A DNA stretch of 64,000 nucleotides from positions 434,001-498,000 of the forward strand of contig CALFVU010000008.1 in NCBI GenBank assembly GCA_937928085.1, in the 5' to 3' direction. A program made the position numbers and the translations under genes. Shown here one piece after another: positions 28,071 through 36,930 of this stretch. The notes below the pieces were generated by a model. That model searched no databases. It was not told the origin of the DNA and saw nothing but the letters and a program-made list of their open reading frames with translations. The stretch is from an uncultured bacterium (GTDB lineage Bacteria > Spirochaetota > Leptospiria > Leptospirales > Leptonemataceae). Position 1 is the stretch's first letter. Every line of letters starts with the position of its first letter.

Positions 28071-28688
28071 ATGAATTTTCAAAATTTTAGTATTTCTATT
28101 GGATTAACAGGAACTCTAGGATCAGGAAAATCAACAGTTTCTAAAATTTTAAATCAAAAAAATTGTTTGATTATTGATACGGATAAAATCGCAAAAAACT
28201 TATATAGTTTATCGAAAAATAAGAAAAAATTGATTGATCAATTTGGTATTTATTGTTTTGATGAAAAAGGTAGATTAAATTCAAAGTTTTTAGCAGATGT
28301 TGTTTTTAAAAATAAAGAAAATTTATTTTGGTTGGAGGCGTTAATACATCCACAAGTAAGAGATCGTATTAAAAAATATAAAGATAGATTTAAAAATAAA
28401 AATAAAATTTTAGTTTTTGAAGTGCCGTTACTTTTTGAGGCAAACTTAGATAAGGAAGATCTCTTTCATTTTATTATTGTTGTGGATGCACCTTTATCGA
28501 TTCGAAAAAAACGAGTTCTAGAAAGTAGACATTGGACAGAAGAGGAGTTTATGGAAAGAGAAAGTAGACAAATGGATCCTCAATTAAAAAAACAAAAAGC
28601 TCATTTTGTGATAGAGAACAGAAGCACTATAGAAGAGCTGGAGAGCCAAATCGATACTATGTTAAAACAAATTCATTCGGAGTTGTAA
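28071..28688 (+). CDS. coaE: Dephospho-CoA kinase
   Basis: This 205-residue enzyme phosphorylates dephospho-CoA in the last step of CoA synthesis. The P loop is GLTGTLGSGKST, followed by CLIIDTDKIAKNLY, HPQVRDRI, VFEVPLLFEANL and the lid region RKKRVLESRHWTEEEFMERESRQM. All family blocks are present and length is normal. It starts two bases after the exported protein and ends one base before the SPOR-domain gene, so it lies in the same transcription unit. Confidence 0.95.
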   Translation: MNFQNFSISIGLTGTLGSGKSTVSKILNQKNCLIIDTDKIAKNLYSLSKNKKKLIDQFGIYCFDEKGRLNSKFLADVVFKNKENLFWLEALIHPQVRDRIKKYKDRFKNKNKILVFEVPLLFEANLDKEDLFHFIIVVDAPLSIRKKRVLESRHWTEEEFMERESRQMDPQLKKQKAHFVIENRSTIEELESQIDTMLKQIHSEL

Positions 28689-28689
28689 T

Positions 28690-29256
28690 ATGAAAAACAG
28701 AATTTTTTATGTAATTCATTTAGATACAGAGAGAATCCTAATTTTAATTTTTATATTTTTTTTATTTATTTCCACTAGTTTTTTTATTGGATTAAAAATT
28801 GGTAGAATGACTAACATAAATACAGAGATTACTTTGCCATCTCCAGTAATTACAGAATCTAAAGAAAAAGAAATGAAACTAATAGAAGAAAAAAATCTTA
28901 CTAAAGAAAGGGATCAAATTAATCAACGAACCATACCATTAGATGAATTAAAAAAATCTGAAAATGAAACTTTATTATCTAGTGAGAAAAAATTAGAAGA
29001 AACTAAAGCTTTGGAAAACAAAACTGTAAATAAAGAACAAAACTATACCATCCAAATTGGAGCCTATAAGAATAAAGAAGAAGCAAATCTAGTTTTTTCT
29101 AAACTAAAAAAAAATGGTATTGAATCTTATTTGCAAAAAAAAAATAAATATTACGTAATTTATGCAAAAGCTAATTCCACACAAGAACTAAACATAACAA
29201 AAAAAGAATTACAAAAACTAAACATTAAAGATGTGATTATATATAAAAATAAATAA
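28690..29256 (+). CDS. SPOR-domain membrane protein
   Basis: This 188-residue protein has a short cytoplasmic N terminus, one membrane helix at about residues 16-35, a charged Glu/Lys-rich linker and a C-terminal SPOR domain from about residue 118 (YTIQIGAYKNKEEANLVFSKL, then YVIYAKANSTQEL). SPOR domains bind denuded peptidoglycan at division sites. The protein is therefore probably a periplasm-facing septal or cell-wall factor. It directly follows coaE. No catalytic domain is attached. Confidence 0.82.
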   Translation: MKNRIFYVIHLDTERILILIFIFFLFISTSFFIGLKIGRMTNINTEITLPSPVITESKEKEMKLIEEKNLTKERDQINQRTIPLDELKKSENETLLSSEKKLEETKALENKTVNKEQNYTIQIGAYKNKEEANLVFSKLKKNGIESYLQKKNKYYVIYAKANSTQELNITKKELQKLNIKDVIIYKNK

Positions 29257-29312
29257 AATTTTTTTCAATAGTTCTAATTCTTTATAAAAAAACTTGATTT
29301 TTTATGAAAGAA

Positions 29313-29329
29313 AATGAATTTTATTCATT
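29313..29329 (+). promoter_or_regulatory. Perfect hairpin abutting a GTG start
   Basis: AATGAAT, TTT and ATTCATT form a seven-pair stem with a three-base loop. The next base is the G of the GTG start at 29330. In mRNA it would lie where the ribosome-binding site should be, and no Shine-Dalgarno motif is present. It could be a translational or protein-binding element, or a chance palindrome in AT-rich DNA. Confidence 0.3.
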
Positions 29330-29977
29330 GTGAATGAAACTTTAAAAAAAGCTAAAGAATATGTTGTAAATCAAATTGTCCAAAATCTTGAAAATACTTA
29401 TCAGGATTATATACAAAATGTTGAAGGTTTTGATAAAATTCCAAACTTCTTTAAAAACTATTTATATGCACCTGCTAATAAAGAAGAAAGGGATAGAGTG
29501 TTAAAAGATCTGTATGTAAAGTTAAAAAATTTAGTAGGTGAAGATTTGGTAGAGAATATTCAAAAACTAATCGATTTAATTAAAATTTCTGATGAATTAG
29601 ACGAAGAAATCGCGCTAGAACTCATAAATAAAAATTATGCCTTCTATGATAATCACATGAATTTTGAAGTTATTGAAAGGATTATTCATGAAAAGAATCA
29701 ATACCAGAGAAGAAAACTTCAAATTGATTTAATTTGCGAAACCTTATCATTTTTTTTTACATTATCAAAACTACCTATAGTGAAATTAATCATGGCACCG
29801 ATAAAAATTGCAGCTAATTTAGTTGGGGCAGAAATACTAATTGAAACTATGGAAGAAGGATACCGAATTGCAAAAGAAATTAAAGATATGAAACCATTTT
29901 TAACAGATTTTCGAAAAAGAGAATATGAATTTTTAGAAAAAATAAAAATAAAATATAGCAAAAATAATGCTTTTTAG
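29330..29977 (+). CDS. FFLEELY-motif-like protein
   Basis: This 215-residue protein is mostly helical. The stretch FFKNYLYAPANKEERD followed by ISDELDEEIA fits the spacing I recall for the FFLEELY-motif family (FFxEELYGP then RD, later LSEELD), whose function is unknown. A C-terminal hydrophobic stretch (IVKLIMAPIKIAANLVGAEIL) may associate with membrane or pack as a helix. The start is GTG with a hairpin directly upstream and no ribosome-binding site. It stands between the SPOR gene and sppA with short spacers. The family match is by eye. Confidence 0.6.
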   Translation: MNETLKKAKEYVVNQIVQNLENTYQDYIQNVEGFDKIPNFFKNYLYAPANKEERDRVLKDLYVKLKNLVGEDLVENIQKLIDLIKISDELDEEIALELINKNYAFYDNHMNFEVIERIIHEKNQYQRRKLQIDLICETLSFFFTLSKLPIVKLIMAPIKIAANLVGAEILIETMEEGYRIAKEIKDMKPFLTDFRKREYEFLEKIKIKYSKNNAF

Positions 29978-30004
29978 TCATACAATAAATTTTTTTCTGG
30001 AAGT

Positions 30005-31792
30005 ATGCTTTCTTTTATAGCTCAAATTTTACTATTTCCGTTGCGATTTTTTTTGTTTTTATATTATAAAATAACTTATTTTTTTACTAAAAAGAAAATA
30101 CTATTTATTAAGATTCCTAAACGATTTGATTTATTTCACAAAATAGGTTTAATTCGAATTTTTAAAGAGCAAGAAGAAAATTATTTTGATTATCTTAATT
30201 TCTTAAAGAAAATCTCAGAAGAACCAAAAATAGAAAAAATAATTCTATTTATTCCATCATTAGAAAATTTAAGTTTGAATCAAATCGAAGATATGATGTT
30301 TGTGTTTCAAAATATTAAACAAAATGGGAAAGTAATATTTACGTATGTAGAAGAAGGAGGTATAAAATCTTTATTGTTAGCATCTATTGGTGATTTTCGA
30401 TATTCCGGAGATTGGTCGCAGTTTGTAGTTTTGCTTCCTTTTTTCGAAGAATTTTATTTAAAAAATTTTTTAAATCAATTGGGTATAAAAATCGATGTAT
30501 TTACAGCTGGAAAATTTAAAAGTGCCGGAGAAATGTATTCAAGAAATTCGATTTCTAAATATGCCAAGGAAAACTTAAAAGAAATCATAGAAAATAGAAG
30601 AAGTCAGATATATGAATTATTTATAAAACAAAAGCATTTATCCGAAACGATGATCCAAAGTTTATGGAAGTTATTTTTAGATCAATCGATAATTTCTTCG
30701 AAAGAATTATTCAATATAGGTTTTTTTAATGAATTGGTAGATTTTGTTCAATTAAAAAAATTTGTGATTACTAAAACATCTCCAAAAATTGAAACTTTCA
30801 TATATCATAAAGTTCAAGGAAAAGCAGATACAATCAGTAATGAAAAACCAAAAGAAGAAGATGGGATTATAGATGCGAATGATTTAATCAAATTAGTAAA
30901 AAAAAGAGAATTTATATTGTTTCCGTTTTTTAATAAACCAATTTCTATAGCATTGGTAGTTATGGATGGTATTATCCACGTAGGAGAGGAAAATGATTCT
31001 CCAAAATCGGGTAGTATTTCTGCAAAACCTTATAGCAAGATTTTTCAGGAATTGAAAGATTCAAAAGAAAAAGCGGTTTTAATATATCTAAATAGTCCTG
31101 GTGGTATGAGTGATGCTAGTGAAATTTTATATCAGGAGATAAGAAAACTTTCGAGAATTAAGCCCGTATATGTTTTTCAAGGTGCTGTTGCTGCATCAGG
31201 TGGATATTATATATCTTGTGCAGCTAATAAAATCATAGCAAATTCTTTTACTATTACTGGTTCAATTGGAGTTTTAAGAATCAGACCTAATTTAAAAAAG
31301 TTTTATGATAAATACAAAATAAAAAAAGAAATATTGTTTGCAGACAAAACAGTCGATATTTTTTCAGAAGCTTCAAATCTTAACAAAGAATCTCGAAAAT
31401 TACTTAACAAAACAACAATACAAACTTATCATGTCTTCATTGATAGGGTGTCTAAGGGAAGGGGAATATCTTTTAATGAAGTATTTAAATTTGCAGAAGG
31501 AAAAGTCTTTTCTTCGGTTATGTTTCATAAACATCAATTTATTGATCATATAATGACATTTACAGAGATTTTTGATCATATTAAAGAGGATCTTAACATT
31601 TCAAAAGAAAAAAAATTAAAAATTGTATATTATCCATTGCTAAAAATAGAACTTCATCACCTATTTAGAATACAAAAACATATGAATCTATTACGGGATT
31701 TGAATGTTCATCATATCGCAAATTTTTTTAACAAAAATCTTTTAACATCTATTGAGTCCTTATTATTATATTTTAGACAATACCATATCTAA
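30005..31792 (+). CDS. sppA: Signal peptide peptidase SppA-like serine protease
   Basis: This 595-residue membrane protease of family S49 has an N-terminal hydrophobic segment (about residues 3-25) and two tandem S49 domains. The catalytic lysine is probably K172 in GKFKSAGEMY. The nucleophile is S398 in VAASGGYYISCA, followed by ITGSIGVL. The arrangement, with Lys in the first half and Ser in the second, matches the E. coli 67-kDa type. It clears cleaved signal peptides in the inner membrane, consistent with the many exported proteins nearby. A GGAAG precedes the ATG. The apbE-like gene starts six bases after it. Confidence 0.88.
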   Translation: MLSFIAQILLFPLRFFLFLYYKITYFFTKKKILFIKIPKRFDLFHKIGLIRIFKEQEENYFDYLNFLKKISEEPKIEKIILFIPSLENLSLNQIEDMMFVFQNIKQNGKVIFTYVEEGGIKSLLLASIGDFRYSGDWSQFVVLLPFFEEFYLKNFLNQLGIKIDVFTAGKFKSAGEMYSRNSISKYAKENLKEIIENRRSQIYELFIKQKHLSETMIQSLWKLFLDQSIISSKELFNIGFFNELVDFVQLKKFVITKTSPKIETFIYHKVQGKADTISNEKPKEEDGIIDANDLIKLVKKREFILFPFFNKPISIALVVMDGIIHVGEENDSPKSGSISAKPYSKIFQELKDSKEKAVLIYLNSPGGMSDASEILYQEIRKLSRIKPVYVFQGAVAASGGYYISCAANKIIANSFTITGSIGVLRIRPNLKKFYDKYKIKKEILFADKTVDIFSEASNLNKESRKLLNKTTIQTYHVFIDRVSKGRGISFNEVFKFAEGKVFSSVMFHKHQFIDHIMTFTEIFDHIKEDLNISKEKKLKIVYYPLLKIELHHLFRIQKHMNLLRDLNVHHIANFFNKNLLTSIESLLLYFRQYHI

Positions 31793-31798
31793 ATATTT

Positions 31799-32650
31799 AT
31801 GAGAATCTTAGTTTTATTATTACTTTTTAGTTTTTGTAATCATACCTATTGGGAAGAATATGGTTTTACGATGGGAATGTCGTATTCTATTGTGGTAGAA
31901 CTTCCGCAAAAAAATATCGATATAAAACTTCTAAAAAAAGAAATCGATTTGATTTTTCATTTTATTGAACAATCATTTTCTTTATATTTAAAACACAGTA
32001 ATATTCATAAAATTAATCAAAATCAACTAGTTTATCTTTCAGAAAAAGAAGTTTATTTATATCTATTAGCTCAAGAAATTTGCAATAAAACTAATGCTTA
32101 CTTTTTTCCATTTAAAAAAGAAACTATAGCTTTTGCAAAAGCAAATCAAATTCCGTTAAAAACTTTGTGTAATAGCTTTTCATTTATAAAAAAAGATCAT
32201 AATTCTTACGAAATGAAAAAAAGATACTTGTGGTTAGAATTTGATTTAAATGGAATAGCAAAAGGATATCTGGTAGATTTAATAAAAGATTTTTTAATAT
32301 CAAATAATTTACATCGGTACTTAATAGAAGTAGGTGGAGAAATTTGTGTGGGACAACCACCAAGTAATCAAAGTGGTTGGAAAGTAGCTTTTGAGGATCC
32401 CTCTACAGATATTTATAAAAAAACAATCAATTCTACACATACTTTAAAAAATATTTGTTTGGCAGCATCAGGAAATTATTTACAAGATCATATTTTTAAT
32501 CCATATCAATCAAATTTAGAAGAAAAAAATAAAACTGTTATTGTTTTTGGTCCTTCCTGTACAATTGCGGACGCTTATGCTACTTACATTTATGTTCAAC
32601 CGAATTATGAATTATATTCAAAAGATTATTCTGTTTATATAATTCAATAA
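31799..32650 (+). CDS. ApbE-like FAD:protein FMN transferase, lipoprotein
   Basis: This 283-residue protein starts with a lipoprotein-type signal (LVLLLLFSFCNHT). ApbE signatures follow: FTMGMSYSI, the flavin block FDLNGIAKGYLVDLI, IEVGGEICVGQP, LAASGNYLQDHIFNP and CTIADAYATYIY with the metal-binding Asp. ApbE covalently attaches FMN to Thr of Rnf/Nqr subunits in the periplasm. The protein ends soon after the last motif and is shorter than the usual 320-350 residues, but no downstream frame continues it. It is probably translated with sppA. The substrate protein is not in this window. Confidence 0.82.
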   Translation: MRILVLLLLFSFCNHTYWEEYGFTMGMSYSIVVELPQKNIDIKLLKKEIDLIFHFIEQSFSLYLKHSNIHKINQNQLVYLSEKEVYLYLLAQEICNKTNAYFFPFKKETIAFAKANQIPLKTLCNSFSFIKKDHNSYEMKKRYLWLEFDLNGIAKGYLVDLIKDFLISNNLHRYLIEVGGEICVGQPPSNQSGWKVAFEDPSTDIYKKTINSTHTLKNICLAASGNYLQDHIFNPYQSNLEEKNKTVIVFGPSCTIADAYATYIYVQPNYELYSKDYSVYIIQ

Positions 32651-32654
32651 AAAG

Positions 32655-33302
32655 TCAAGTATCTTCCTCAAAAATTTTTAATAACTCTTCTGGTGATTTT
32701 GCAATAAAATCAGGAGCTTGCTCTAAACGATTATTATAATATCCCCATTTACACCATATAAATTTTGCATTTAAGTTTTTTGCTAATACTATATCGAATT
32801 CAGAATTTCCTGCAAAAAAAAGATTAGAAAATTCTAAATTTAAACTTTTTATTACTTTTATAATTTTTTCTGGATCCGGTTTTTTATTTTCAAAACTTTC
32901 GCTTCCCAAAATGGCTGAAAATAAACTGTATACTTGTAATTTTTTGAGTAGTAATTCAATTAATTTTTCGGGTTTATTGGAATACAAAACCATATGATTT
33001 TTGATAGAAAGAGTTTCTAAGATTTGTTGAATGTTAGAGTATAATTTTGTATTATCTATTATATGTTCTGCATAATGAATCTGAAATTTTGTTTTTAAGT
33101 CTTCGGGGATGGTTTCTTTTATTATTTCTGGAAAACAATTTTTATAGAATGTATTCGTATCTTTATCTACAAAAGATTTTAGAACTTCTATGGGAATTTC
33201 AGGGAGTTGATATAATTTTCTAATTCTATTTACAGAAAGTGCCATATCCATTCTACTATCTAGCAAAGTTCCATCTAAATTAAATATAATTAAATTTTTC
33301 AT
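32655..33302 (-). CDS. HAD-superfamily protein with altered catalytic motifs
   Basis: This 215-residue protein has the phosphoglycolate phosphatase-like HAD layout. Motif I reads FNLDGTLLDS, with N8 in place of the nucleophilic Asp; D10 is retained. Motif II is YSNKP (S108), motif III is K141 in KPDP. Motif IV reads AGNSEFD, with N166 where the first Asp is usual and D170 retained. The helical cap lies at about 15-85. Two Asp-to-Asn changes at metal and nucleophile positions predict loss of phosphatase activity, unless Asn deamidates. The fold and length are otherwise normal, and no frameshift is seen. It is convergent with the apbE-like gene, four bases apart. Confidence 0.8.
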   Translation of the reverse strand: MKNLIIFNLDGTLLDSRMDMALSVNRIRKLYQLPEIPIEVLKSFVDKDTNTFYKNCFPEIIKETIPEDLKTKFQIHYAEHIIDNTKLYSNIQQILETLSIKNHMVLYSNKPEKLIELLLKKLQVYSLFSAILGSESFENKKPDPEKIIKVIKSLNLEFSNLFFAGNSEFDIVLAKNLNAKFIWCKWGYYNNRLEQAPDFIAKSPEELLKIFEEDT

Positions 33303-33366
33303 TTTATCTATTTAGTAATAATGATTATAAGTTTTAATAAAAAAAATTTTTTGTAAAGTCTATTTT

Positions 33367-33984
33367 TTAATATCGGATCATTTCGATTAGTTGATCGTTT
33401 TTATAAATTTCTTCCCTTATTAGTTTTTTTTTGTAATAAAATTTCCATCGATTTTCTTTTTTGCCTAAATTATAATAGCCGATAAAATTTATACTTCCAT
33501 CAGAGTAATATCGAATTCTTTTAAGATGAAGTTTTCCAGCAAAATAAAATCCTTCCTCTTCAATTCTTCCATCTGGATAATAACGAATGTATGTTCCCAT
33601 TTCATTTCCAATAGAAGAGTTTAATGTAAAAAGATTCGAATCTACCATTTGTTGATTATATTCTATTTCTAAATAAAGATTTCCATTAGGAAAATAAAAA
33701 AACCATTTCCCAATTCGATAACCTTCTTTATAAATACCTTTTTCTGAAATTACTCCATTTTCAAAAAAGCTTATATACTCTCCTTCATACAAATCATTCT
33801 TACGATAAGCTTTATGAATCATTTTTCCCTCTGTATTCCATAAGATTTCTTCGGTTGTGGTTCTATATTCCCAAATTTTTAGTTTTTTATTATAACTAGC
33901 TTCTTTGTATACATTTTGTGGTTTTTCGGGGATTTCTAAACGATAGCAATAAAGAAAAAAAAATAGTAAAAATATTTTTTTCAT
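33367..33984 (-). CDS. MORN-repeat (YwqK-like) putative lipoprotein
   Basis: This 205-residue exported protein has a short hydrophobic N terminus, FLLFFFLYCYRLE, whose Cys may be lipidated. It is followed by at least four MORN-like repeats of the pattern EGEYISFFENGVISEKGIY, with glycines and aromatic residues at regular spacing. This arrangement is seen in proteins labelled YwqK-family antitoxin, a name that should not be taken as function here. No toxin is adjacent. It lies five bases after the upstream membrane-protein gene on the same strand and is probably its co-transcribed partner. Confidence 0.68.
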   Translation of the reverse strand: MKKIFLLFFFLYCYRLEIPEKPQNVYKEASYNKKLKIWEYRTTTEEILWNTEGKMIHKAYRKNDLYEGEYISFFENGVISEKGIYKEGYRIGKWFFYFPNGNLYLEIEYNQQMVDSNLFTLNSSIGNEMGTYIRYYPDGRIEEEGFYFAGKLHLKRIRYYSDGSINFIGYYNLGKKENRWKFYYKKKLIREEIYKNDQLIEMIRY

Positions 33985-33989
33985 TAAGT

Positions 33990-34688
33990 TTATTCTGATA
34001 AAGTAGAAAGTACTTCTATATCCCTTTCTGTTAAGAGTTTTTTATTTTCATCAAAAACTTTTATTTTATAGTTTCCCTGATCCAAAGGACCAGCAAAATA
34101 AATATAATTAGCTGTACTAGGTATTCTTCTTCCTAAAATTGCTTCTTCTACCCAGTTTTGCCCGTTGTTTTTTAAGATTTGTATAGTATAATAATTTGAT
34201 ATTTTTTCTACCCATGTAAATCTTATATGGATCATTTGTTGAGTAGCTAAAGAAAATTGTTTTTGCTCTAAAAAATCTTTATAATTACTTTCGTTAATTT
34301 CAGTAGTAGAAATTGATAAATAATATTTGGGAGCAAATAGCCAAGTAGCTAATTTCCATAAACCAGCTAGTAAAAGAATAACCAAAAGTATGATAAGTAA
34401 ATTTTTTAAAAAAGGACCGTATTCTTTTTTTTGTATATCTTCTGTGTAGTCTTCTAATCGTAAATCTGCAGAAACATTATATATAGAATCTCTTTTTGAC
34501 ATAGTTTCCGTATTTTTATCAATATTTTTATTGTCTTGAATTTTTTTTTGAATTTCTTCTTTTTTTTGTGATTGTTTTTCTTGAATTTCTTCGATTACTT
34601 CTTTATAGGTTTCGGGTTGTGTATTCTGTAAATTTTTTTGAATTTCTTCTTTAATCTTTTTTGAAAGTTTATCTTTTTTTGATGGCAT
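33990..34688 (-). CDS. Single-pass membrane protein paired with ParA
   Basis: I do not recognise a family for this 232-residue protein. It has a charged, probably coiled-coil N-terminal half rich in Lys, Glu and Gln (repeated EEIQ/KKIQ), one membrane helix at about 97-117 (LLIILLVILLLAGLWKLATWLF) and a beta-rich C-terminal domain that probably faces the periplasm. Its start lies 20 bases inside the ParA-like gene, which indicates coupled translation. A membrane partner of this kind suggests the ATPase positions something at the envelope, but this is inference. Confidence 0.65.
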   Translation of the reverse strand: MPSKKDKLSKKIKEEIQKNLQNTQPETYKEVIEEIQEKQSQKKEEIQKKIQDNKNIDKNTETMSKRDSIYNVSADLRLEDYTEDIQKKEYGPFLKNLLIILLVILLLAGLWKLATWLFAPKYYLSISTTEINESNYKDFLEQKQFSLATQQMIHIRFTWVEKISNYYTIQILKNNGQNWVEEAILGRRIPSTANYIYFAGPLDQGNYKIKVFDENKKLLTERDIEVLSTLSE

Positions 34689-35439
34689 CTAGAATTTCCT
34701 TTAGCAAATTTTCGTATTGTAGTGCTACTTTTGATTTAGGTGCATATTCCCATATAGGTTGTTTCATTAAATGTGATTCTTCTACAATTATACTTCTGGA
34801 GATGTAAGTTTTAAATAATGGAACATAAGAACTCATTTCTTCTGTTATACTTTTTGATAAAGTAGTTCTTTCATCATACATAGTAAGCAAGGAACCTAGG
34901 ACTTGAATTTTTAAGCGGAATTTTTTGTTTAAGGTTTCGATAGAATCTAGCATAATTTTGATTCCATCCAAAGAAAATTTTGCAGTTTGTAAAGGTATGA
35001 TTACATATTGGGAACATATTAAAGCATTTAGAGTAAGCATACCTAAATTAGGAGGACAATCAATTAGAATAAAATCATAAGATTGAGAAATGATTTGAAG
35101 TGCATCTTGAAGTTTAAAAAAACCCTCTAAATTTCCAGCAAGAAGTAGATCGAGTTCAGAAAGACTTAATATTGACGGAATTATATCTAAAAATTCAAAT
35201 TTAGTTTTATGCAAAGCAGAAGTAATAGAAAAAGGATTTTTTAGAACTTCATAAATTGAATTTTGTATCCTTATATCTTTTGTCTCTAAAAACACAGAAG
35301 ATGCATTCATTTGAGGATCTATATCAATTAAAAGAGTTTTATTTTGATTTTTAGCTAATAAACTAGAAATCTGTACAGAAGTTGTAGTTTTTCCTACTCC
35401 TCCTTTTTGGTTTGCGAATGAAATTGTAATGGGTTCCAT
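34669..35439 (-). CDS. ParA/Soj family ATPase
   Basis: This 256-residue cytoplasmic ATPase has the deviant Walker A K12-GGVGKTTT, the A' motif LLIDIDPQMNAS and Walker B LIDCPPNLG. Length and motif order fit small chromosomal ParA/Soj/MinD-like proteins that form dynamic dimers on DNA or membrane. No ParB gene is adjacent; instead a single-pass membrane protein overlaps its 3' end. It is divergent from gatB with only 41 bases between the chosen starts, so the promoters must overlap. It may act in chromosome segregation or in positioning an envelope structure. Confidence 0.88.
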   Translation of the reverse strand: MEPITISFANQKGGVGKTTTSVQISSLLAKNQNKTLLIDIDPQMNASSVFLETKDIRIQNSIYEVLKNPFSITSALHKTKFEFLDIIPSILSLSELDLLLAGNLEGFFKLQDALQIISQSYDFILIDCPPNLGMLTLNALICSQYVIIPLQTAKFSLDGIKIMLDSIETLNKKFRLKIQVLGSLLTMYDERTTLSKSITEEMSSYVPLFKTYISRSIIVEESHLMKQPIWEYAPKSKVALQYENLLKEILDAIKKR

Positions 35440-35480
35440 AAATATTCTTGCTTAAAGATTCTTTTAAAAAAAATATACCT

Positions 35481-36926
35481 ATGGATTATGAACCTGTTAT
35501 TGGTTTAGAGGTACATTGTCAACTCAAAACAAAAACAAAAATTTTTTGTAGTGATCCTTATGAATTTGGTGCACCTGCCAATACTTTAGCTGGACCAGTT
35601 ACTTTAGGGTTGCCTGGATGTTTGCCTGTTTTAAATGAAAAAGTTTTAGAAATGGCAATTATGGCGGGTCTTGCACTGAATTGTAAGATTGCAAAAATTA
35701 CTAAATTTGATAGAAAACATTATTTTTATCCGGATCTTCCTAAAGGGTATCAAATTTCTCAATATGATCAACCATATGCAATCGATGGATATATTGAGAT
35801 AAAAAAATTAAATCAAGAAGCGGTGAAAGTAAGAATCAAAAGGATTCATATGGAAGAGGATGCTGGGAAGCTTTTACATAGTTATCATTCCAACGAGACA
35901 GTGTCTTTTGTAGATCTAAATAGAGCAGGAGCACCTTTATTAGAAATTGTTACTGAACCTGATTTAAGAACTAGCGAAGATGCTTGGTTATTTTTACAAA
36001 CATTAAGAAGTATTATACGATCTTTAGGTATTAGTGATGCAAATATGGAAGAAGGAAGCTTGCGATGTGATGCAAATGTTTCTGTGCATAAACCAAATGA
36101 ACCCTTAGGAACTCGTGTAGAAATTAAAAATTTGAATTCTTTTAAGGCTGTACGAAATGCTATAGATTACGAGATCGAAAGGCAAATTTCAATTTTAGAA
36201 TCAGGTGGAAGTGTTATACAATCAACGGTGCTTTGGGATGCTGATAAAAAACAAACTCGATTGATGCGAACAAAAGAAGATGCAGAGGATTATCGATACT
36301 TTCCAGATCCCGATCTTCCAGTATTTGAAATTTCTCCAGCTTTCGTAGAATCGATACGAAAAACAATGCCAGAATTACCTAATCAAAAAAGAGAGCGATA
36401 TATTCGAGATTATAACCTTCCCGAATACGATGCTATTGTCTTAACCAGAGATACCGATATTGCGAATTACTTCGAAGAAGCTATACAATATAGTAATGAT
36501 CCTAAAAAAACATCTAATTGGGTAAAGGATGAAATTTTAGGTGTTTTAAATAAAAAAGATATTTCTATTAACAATTTTCCGTGTACGCCTAAACGATTAG
36601 GTAATTTGATCAAACTCCTAAATCAGGGAAAAATAACACAAAGAATTGCAAAACAAGTTTTTGAACATATATACGAAGAAGATTTGGATCCAGAACAAAT
36701 TATTGAAAAATATGATTATAAACCTGTAGATTATAATCAGTTAGAAGCGGTAATAGAAAAAGTGTTTCAATCTTTTCCTGAACAAGTTCAACAAATTCTA
36801 ACAGGAAAAGATAAAGTTAAAGGATTTTTAGTTGGTCAGATTATGAAAGAAACAAGAGGACAAGCTCCTCCTGAAGAAGTACATAACTTAATCGAAAAAA
36901 AATTATCTTCTTTAAAAAAAGGTTAA
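35481..36926 (+). CDS. gatB: Aspartyl/glutamyl-tRNA amidotransferase subunit B
   Basis: This 481-residue protein is the kinase/tRNA-binding subunit of GatCAB, which converts mischarged Glu-tRNA-Gln and Asp-tRNA-Asn. It begins YEPVIGLEVHCQL, followed by FDRKHYFYPDLPKGYQISQYD, HMEEDAGKL, ANMEEGSLRCDANVSV and the tail domain ending PEEVHNLIEKKL. A TTG start 11 codons upstream (35448) is possible, but the family begins close to ATG 35481. No ribosome-binding site marks either. gatA and gatC are not in the window. The protein is complete. Confidence 0.96.
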   Translation: MDYEPVIGLEVHCQLKTKTKIFCSDPYEFGAPANTLAGPVTLGLPGCLPVLNEKVLEMAIMAGLALNCKIAKITKFDRKHYFYPDLPKGYQISQYDQPYAIDGYIEIKKLNQEAVKVRIKRIHMEEDAGKLLHSYHSNETVSFVDLNRAGAPLLEIVTEPDLRTSEDAWLFLQTLRSIIRSLGISDANMEEGSLRCDANVSVHKPNEPLGTRVEIKNLNSFKAVRNAIDYEIERQISILESGGSVIQSTVLWDADKKQTRLMRTKEDAEDYRYFPDPDLPVFEISPAFVESIRKTMPELPNQKRERYIRDYNLPEYDAIVLTRDTDIANYFEEAIQYSNDPKKTSNWVKDEILGVLNKKDISINNFPCTPKRLGNLIKLLNQGKITQRIAKQVFEHIYEEDLDPEQIIEKYDYKPVDYNQLEAVIEKVFQSFPEQVQQILTGKDKVKGFLVGQIMKETRGQAPPEEVHNLIEKKLSSLKKG

Positions 36927-36930
36927 CTCA

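Noticed and set aside
32590..32650. Truncation or frameshift at the 3' end of the ApbE-like gene
   Set aside because: All ApbE motifs are present before the stop, and no alternative frame continues the homology.
33367..33984. Toxin-antitoxin system based on the YwqK-like label
   Set aside because: The protein has an export signal and MORN-like repeats only, and no candidate toxin gene is adjacent.
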